Source: Terriglobia bacterium
GTDB lineage: Bacteria > Acidobacteriota > Terriglobia > UBA7540
DNA length: 36,690 nucleotides
Direction of reading: 5' to 3'
Assembly: GCA_020072655.1 (NCBI GenBank)
Contig: JAIQGH010000020.1
Location: 1-36,690 of the forward strand
A program made the position numbers and the translations under genes. The stretch's first letter is position 1. Each line of letters begins with the position of its first letter. Below the pieces are notes generated by a model, which did not search any database, was not told the DNA's origin, and saw nothing but the letters and a program-made list of their open reading frames with translations. Positions 34,453 to 36,690 of this stretch are shown one piece after another.

Positions 34453-34548
34453 TGAAGGGTGAATTGTGAATGCTGAATAAAAGAACCCCGAACTTCCCGA
34501 CCTCCGTTTTACGCAGTGGACTGTTCACCGTTCACTATCCACTGTTCA
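34453..34548. repeat. Two heptamer arrays between ppiD and fadN
   Basis: First, four units of type TGAATTG at 34453-34480 (TGAAGGG, TGAATTG, TGAATGC, TGAATAA). Second, five units at 34514-34548 of type CTGTTCA (CAGTGGA, CTGTTCA, CCGTTCA, CTATCCA, CTGTTCA). The last CTGTTCA carries the ppiD stop codon (TCA at 34546-34548, TGA on the minus strand). Confidence 0.85.
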
Positions 34549-36483
34549 CGATTTTTGATAGGTCGCCAGGAATTTCTTCATGGCCGCTTCGTTTACCTTC
34601 AGCTTCCCGGAGGCAAGAAGTTGCTGCTTGAGGCTCTGCTGATAGATCTCCCAGGCGAGGCTGCGCTTCCGCTCCAGAAGCTCTTCAGCGATCTGGTCCT
34701 GCTGCCCGGCGAGTTCGGACTCGGGCGCAGGCGTGCGCGCCGTAACACGGAAGACCACGCGGTTTGCCCCCACCTGCACCGCTTCGCTTGTCTGGCCGGC
34801 AGCGAGCCCGAAAGCCGCGGCAAGCTGCGTGCCTGAGCCCACTCCCTCGACGTAGTCCTGCTCGGTGAAGTCCTTGCTCTCCTTAACGGTAAGGCCCATC
34901 GCCTGCGCCACCTTCTTGAAGTCGCCAGCTTTTGCCTTGGCGGCGAATTCCTGGGCCCTTTGCGCAGCCAGTTCCTGCGATTTCGCCGCGCGATAATCCT
35001 CCTCGACCGCGGCGCGGACTTCCTCGAACTTCGGCGTGTGCTCGGGAAGGATCTCGACCACCTGAATGATCGCGGTCCCTTTGGGGACCGAGATGGGCTG
35101 GCCGATAGCGCCCTGACGGAGCTGGAAGGCCAGGTTATGGAACGACTCGCTGGTGCCGAAGTCCGTCACGGGCTGGTTGTAGCGGAAGAGCGGGGTCTCC
35201 TTCGCTTCCAGGCGGTTCTTCGTAGCCACGGCCGCGAAGTTCTGCGGGTCTTGTTGGAGTTGCCGCTCGATGTTGCTGGCGATGGTCTGCTGGGCGTCCG
35301 CCAGGCGCTGCTTGTCGAGCTGCTCGCGAATCTGGTTCTTCACCTCATCGAAGGTTTGGAGATGCGCGGTCTGCCGGTCCAGGACTTTAATGATGTGAAA
35401 TCCATAGGTTGTCTTGATGAGGTCGCTCACCTGGCCGGGCTTCATCGAAAAGGCCGCGTCTTCGAATTCCTTCACCGTCTGCCCGCGAACGATCCAGCCG
35501 ATTTCACCCCCGTTCGAGGCGCTCGAGTCTTCGGAATACTTCTTGGCCATCTCCCCGAAGTCGGCGCCCGCCTTGATTTGAGCCAGAACGTCGCGTGCGG
35601 TCTTTTCGAGCGTCGCAATCTCCTCCGGCGTCTTGCCCTCGGTCTTGAACAGGATGTGGCTTACCTTGACGCGGTCGGAAACCTGGTAATCGGCGAGGTG
35701 TTGGCCGTAGTACTGCGTCAGATCGGCGTCGGTCACTTTCACGCCCGCGCGCACATAGTCGGTATCCATCAACGCGTAGCGAACCCGGCGCTCCTCGGGT
35801 AGTTTGTATTTGGCAGGATCTTTCTCAAAGAACTCCTCGAGCGCCTTGGGCGTCACCTCCACGGCCTTCAGGAATTGACTCGGGTCGAAGAGGACGTAGT
35901 CCATCCGCACTTTGGTATCGCGCCGGACGAATTCGTCGCGCACCTCGTCGGGCGAGACCCGCACGCCGTCGGTGACGATGGCGCGTATCTTCTCGAGCAG
36001 CAGGCTCTCGCGGTACTGGGCTTCGAACTGCGGCACCGACAGGCCCGCCTGTTGCGAGATGAAATCGCGGTAGCGGTCCATGCCCACAAAGGTCCCGTTG
36101 GGATAGAGGAACGGCATGGAGGTACGGATGCTTTCCTGGACCTCGGCGTTGGACACGTCGATACCCAGCTTCTTCGCCTGCCCCCACAGCGCCCGGCGCA
36201 GGATCATGTCATCGAGGACAGTGCCCGCCATCCGCGAGATGATTTGCGGGTCGTTGGCGAGCGGCGAATTGCGCAGGCGGGATTGGATACTGCGCCCCAG
36301 ATCCGTGGAAGTAATCTGCGCGCCGCCCACGCTGGCGAGAACGTTGGACTCCAGGGATTCCGAGTCGCTGCCCGGAAAGATCGGCGCCAGCGTCACCACC
36401 ATGCCGACGGACGTGATACCCAGTATGAAGGCCAAAATCCATTTCTTGACCGCTTCCGGCCTTTTCTTGAATAACCTAAACAT
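34546..36483 (-). CDS. ppiD: PpiD/SurA-like peptidyl-prolyl isomerase, membrane-anchored
   Basis: A 645-residue periplasmic foldase. A short cytosolic start (FRLFKKRPEAVKK) and one membrane helix at about 14-34 anchor it. A SurA-N-like helical domain follows (VGGAQITSTDLGRSIQSRL; MILRRALWGQAKKLGIDVSNAEV). A parvulin domain (VKVSHILFKTEGKTPEE through SASNGGEIGWIVRGQTV to YGFHIIKVLDRQ) lies at roughly 275-380. A second, weaker rotamase-like region and a C-terminal helical part complete the PpiD layout (family knowledge: it helps fold secreted and outer-membrane proteins). ATG at 36483 has GGAGG upstream; the longer frame to 36552 runs into a palindromic repeat. Its last codons end in a heptamer array. 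fadN follows downstream on the same strand but is functionally unrelated. Confidence 0.92.
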   Translation of the reverse strand: MFRLFKKRPEAVKKWILAFILGITSVGMVVTLAPIFPGSDSESLESNVLASVGGAQITSTDLGRSIQSRLRNSPLANDPQIISRMAGTVLDDMILRRALWGQAKKLGIDVSNAEVQESIRTSMPFLYPNGTFVGMDRYRDFISQQAGLSVPQFEAQYRESLLLEKIRAIVTDGVRVSPDEVRDEFVRRDTKVRMDYVLFDPSQFLKAVEVTPKALEEFFEKDPAKYKLPEERRVRYALMDTDYVRAGVKVTDADLTQYYGQHLADYQVSDRVKVSHILFKTEGKTPEEIATLEKTARDVLAQIKAGADFGEMAKKYSEDSSASNGGEIGWIVRGQTVKEFEDAAFSMKPGQVSDLIKTTYGFHIIKVLDRQTAHLQTFDEVKNQIREQLDKQRLADAQQTIASNIERQLQQDPQNFAAVATKNRLEAKETPLFRYNQPVTDFGTSESFHNLAFQLRQGAIGQPISVPKGTAIIQVVEILPEHTPKFEEVRAAVEEDYRAAKSQELAAQRAQEFAAKAKAGDFKKVAQAMGLTVKESKDFTEQDYVEGVGSGTQLAAAFGLAAGQTSEAVQVGANRVVFRVTARTPAPESELAGQQDQIAEELLERKRSLAWEIYQQSLKQQLLASGKLKVNEAAMKKFLATYQKS

Positions 36484-36494
36484 GCACACCCCTC

Positions 36495-36548
36495 CACGGT
36501 AGCGCCGGCCGGAACTTGTCCCGACGATGTCGGGAGCCCGGCGCCGTG
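36495..36548. repeat. GTAGCGC palindromic element upstream of ppiD
   Basis: The outer arms CACG-GTA-GCGCCGG and CCGGCGC-CGTG pair. Inside, TCCCGAC and GTCGGGA make a perfect 7-bp stem with loop GAT. It sits 12 bp before the ppiD start codon, so it would be in the leader or promoter. Confidence 0.82.
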
Positions 36549-36591
36549 CCAAATGCCGCCCTGCCCGCCCGGGCCCTTCGGTCCGGGAACG

Positions 36592-36690
36592 GGCCGGGGA
36601 AGGGCCGCGCTACACTTGCAAGCCCATTATAGGAGCAATCCCTCTAAAGGGACAGTAGCGCGGGACGGAACTTGTCCCGACGATGTCGGG
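36592..36690. repeat. Further GTAGCGC elements, cut by the window end
   Basis: An inverse end, GCCGCGCTAC, lies at about 36605-36614. A new copy starts GTAGCGCGGGACGG at 36655 and repeats the TCCCGAC-GAT-GTCGGG core of the 36495 element to the window edge. Copies this close suggest a cluster of the family upstream of ppiD. Confidence 0.75.

Overview
This is a GC-rich bacterial chromosome segment. I infer an Acidobacteriota-type genome, probably a metagenome assembly. The grounds are the combination of a fadN-fadA-fadE beta-oxidation cluster, a four-helix-bundle (S23-like) gene inside a sugar cluster, a DUF4380 secreted protein, a fucose-isomerase-like gene and very abundant degenerate 7- and 8-bp tandem repeats between genes. 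No rRNA or marker gene fixes the phylum, so this is inference.

Layout. (1) 1-437: the distal part of a type I-E-like CRISPR array (29-nt repeats, 32-nt spacers) with no cas gene in view. (2) 521-5147: the end of an integrative element. It holds one unrecognised gene on the minus strand, then a tightly coupled plus-strand module (DUF3987-type ATPase, small Cys-rich protein, zinc-finger protein, excisionase-like HTH, tyrosine integrase) that stops against the 3' end of tRNA-Gly. The other attachment site is not in the window, so the CRISPR array may lie inside the element. (3) 5150-12316, all minus strand: tRNA-Gly(CCC), tRNA-Asn(GTT), tatA, a CYTH protein, a polyprenyl diphosphate synthase, tatD, metG and larC. 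(4) 12479-15874: a PH-like/zinc-ribbon membrane protein divergent from a small membrane protein, then a fucose-isomerase-like enzyme. (5) 15875-20556: a gene-poor variable region with a decayed IS3-family element, a secreted trypsin-like protease, about 1 kb without a gene, and tRNA-Ser(GCT). (6) 20557-26373, plus strand: a sugar catabolism cluster (TIM-barrel isomerase/epimerase, Gfo/Idh oxidoreductase, four-helix-bundle protein, xylulokinase, secreted DUF4380 protein), followed on the minus strand by an exported PPC/DUF296 protein and a ribokinase. (7) 28408-28803: a double ACT-domain protein behind a long leader hairpin. (8) 28837-34366, minus strand: fadN-fadA-fadE, in which fadN has a 2-nt frameshift and fadE an internal deletion of roughly 85-90 bp, while fadA is intact. 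(9) 34546-36483: a PpiD/SurA-like membrane-anchored foldase.

The most distinctive signals are the integrative element beside the CRISPR array, the strictly phased heptamer and octamer repeat arrays between genes (often as inverted pairs, sometimes supplying start or stop codons), a family of GTAGCGC palindromic elements, and the two independent lesions in the fatty-acid operon.
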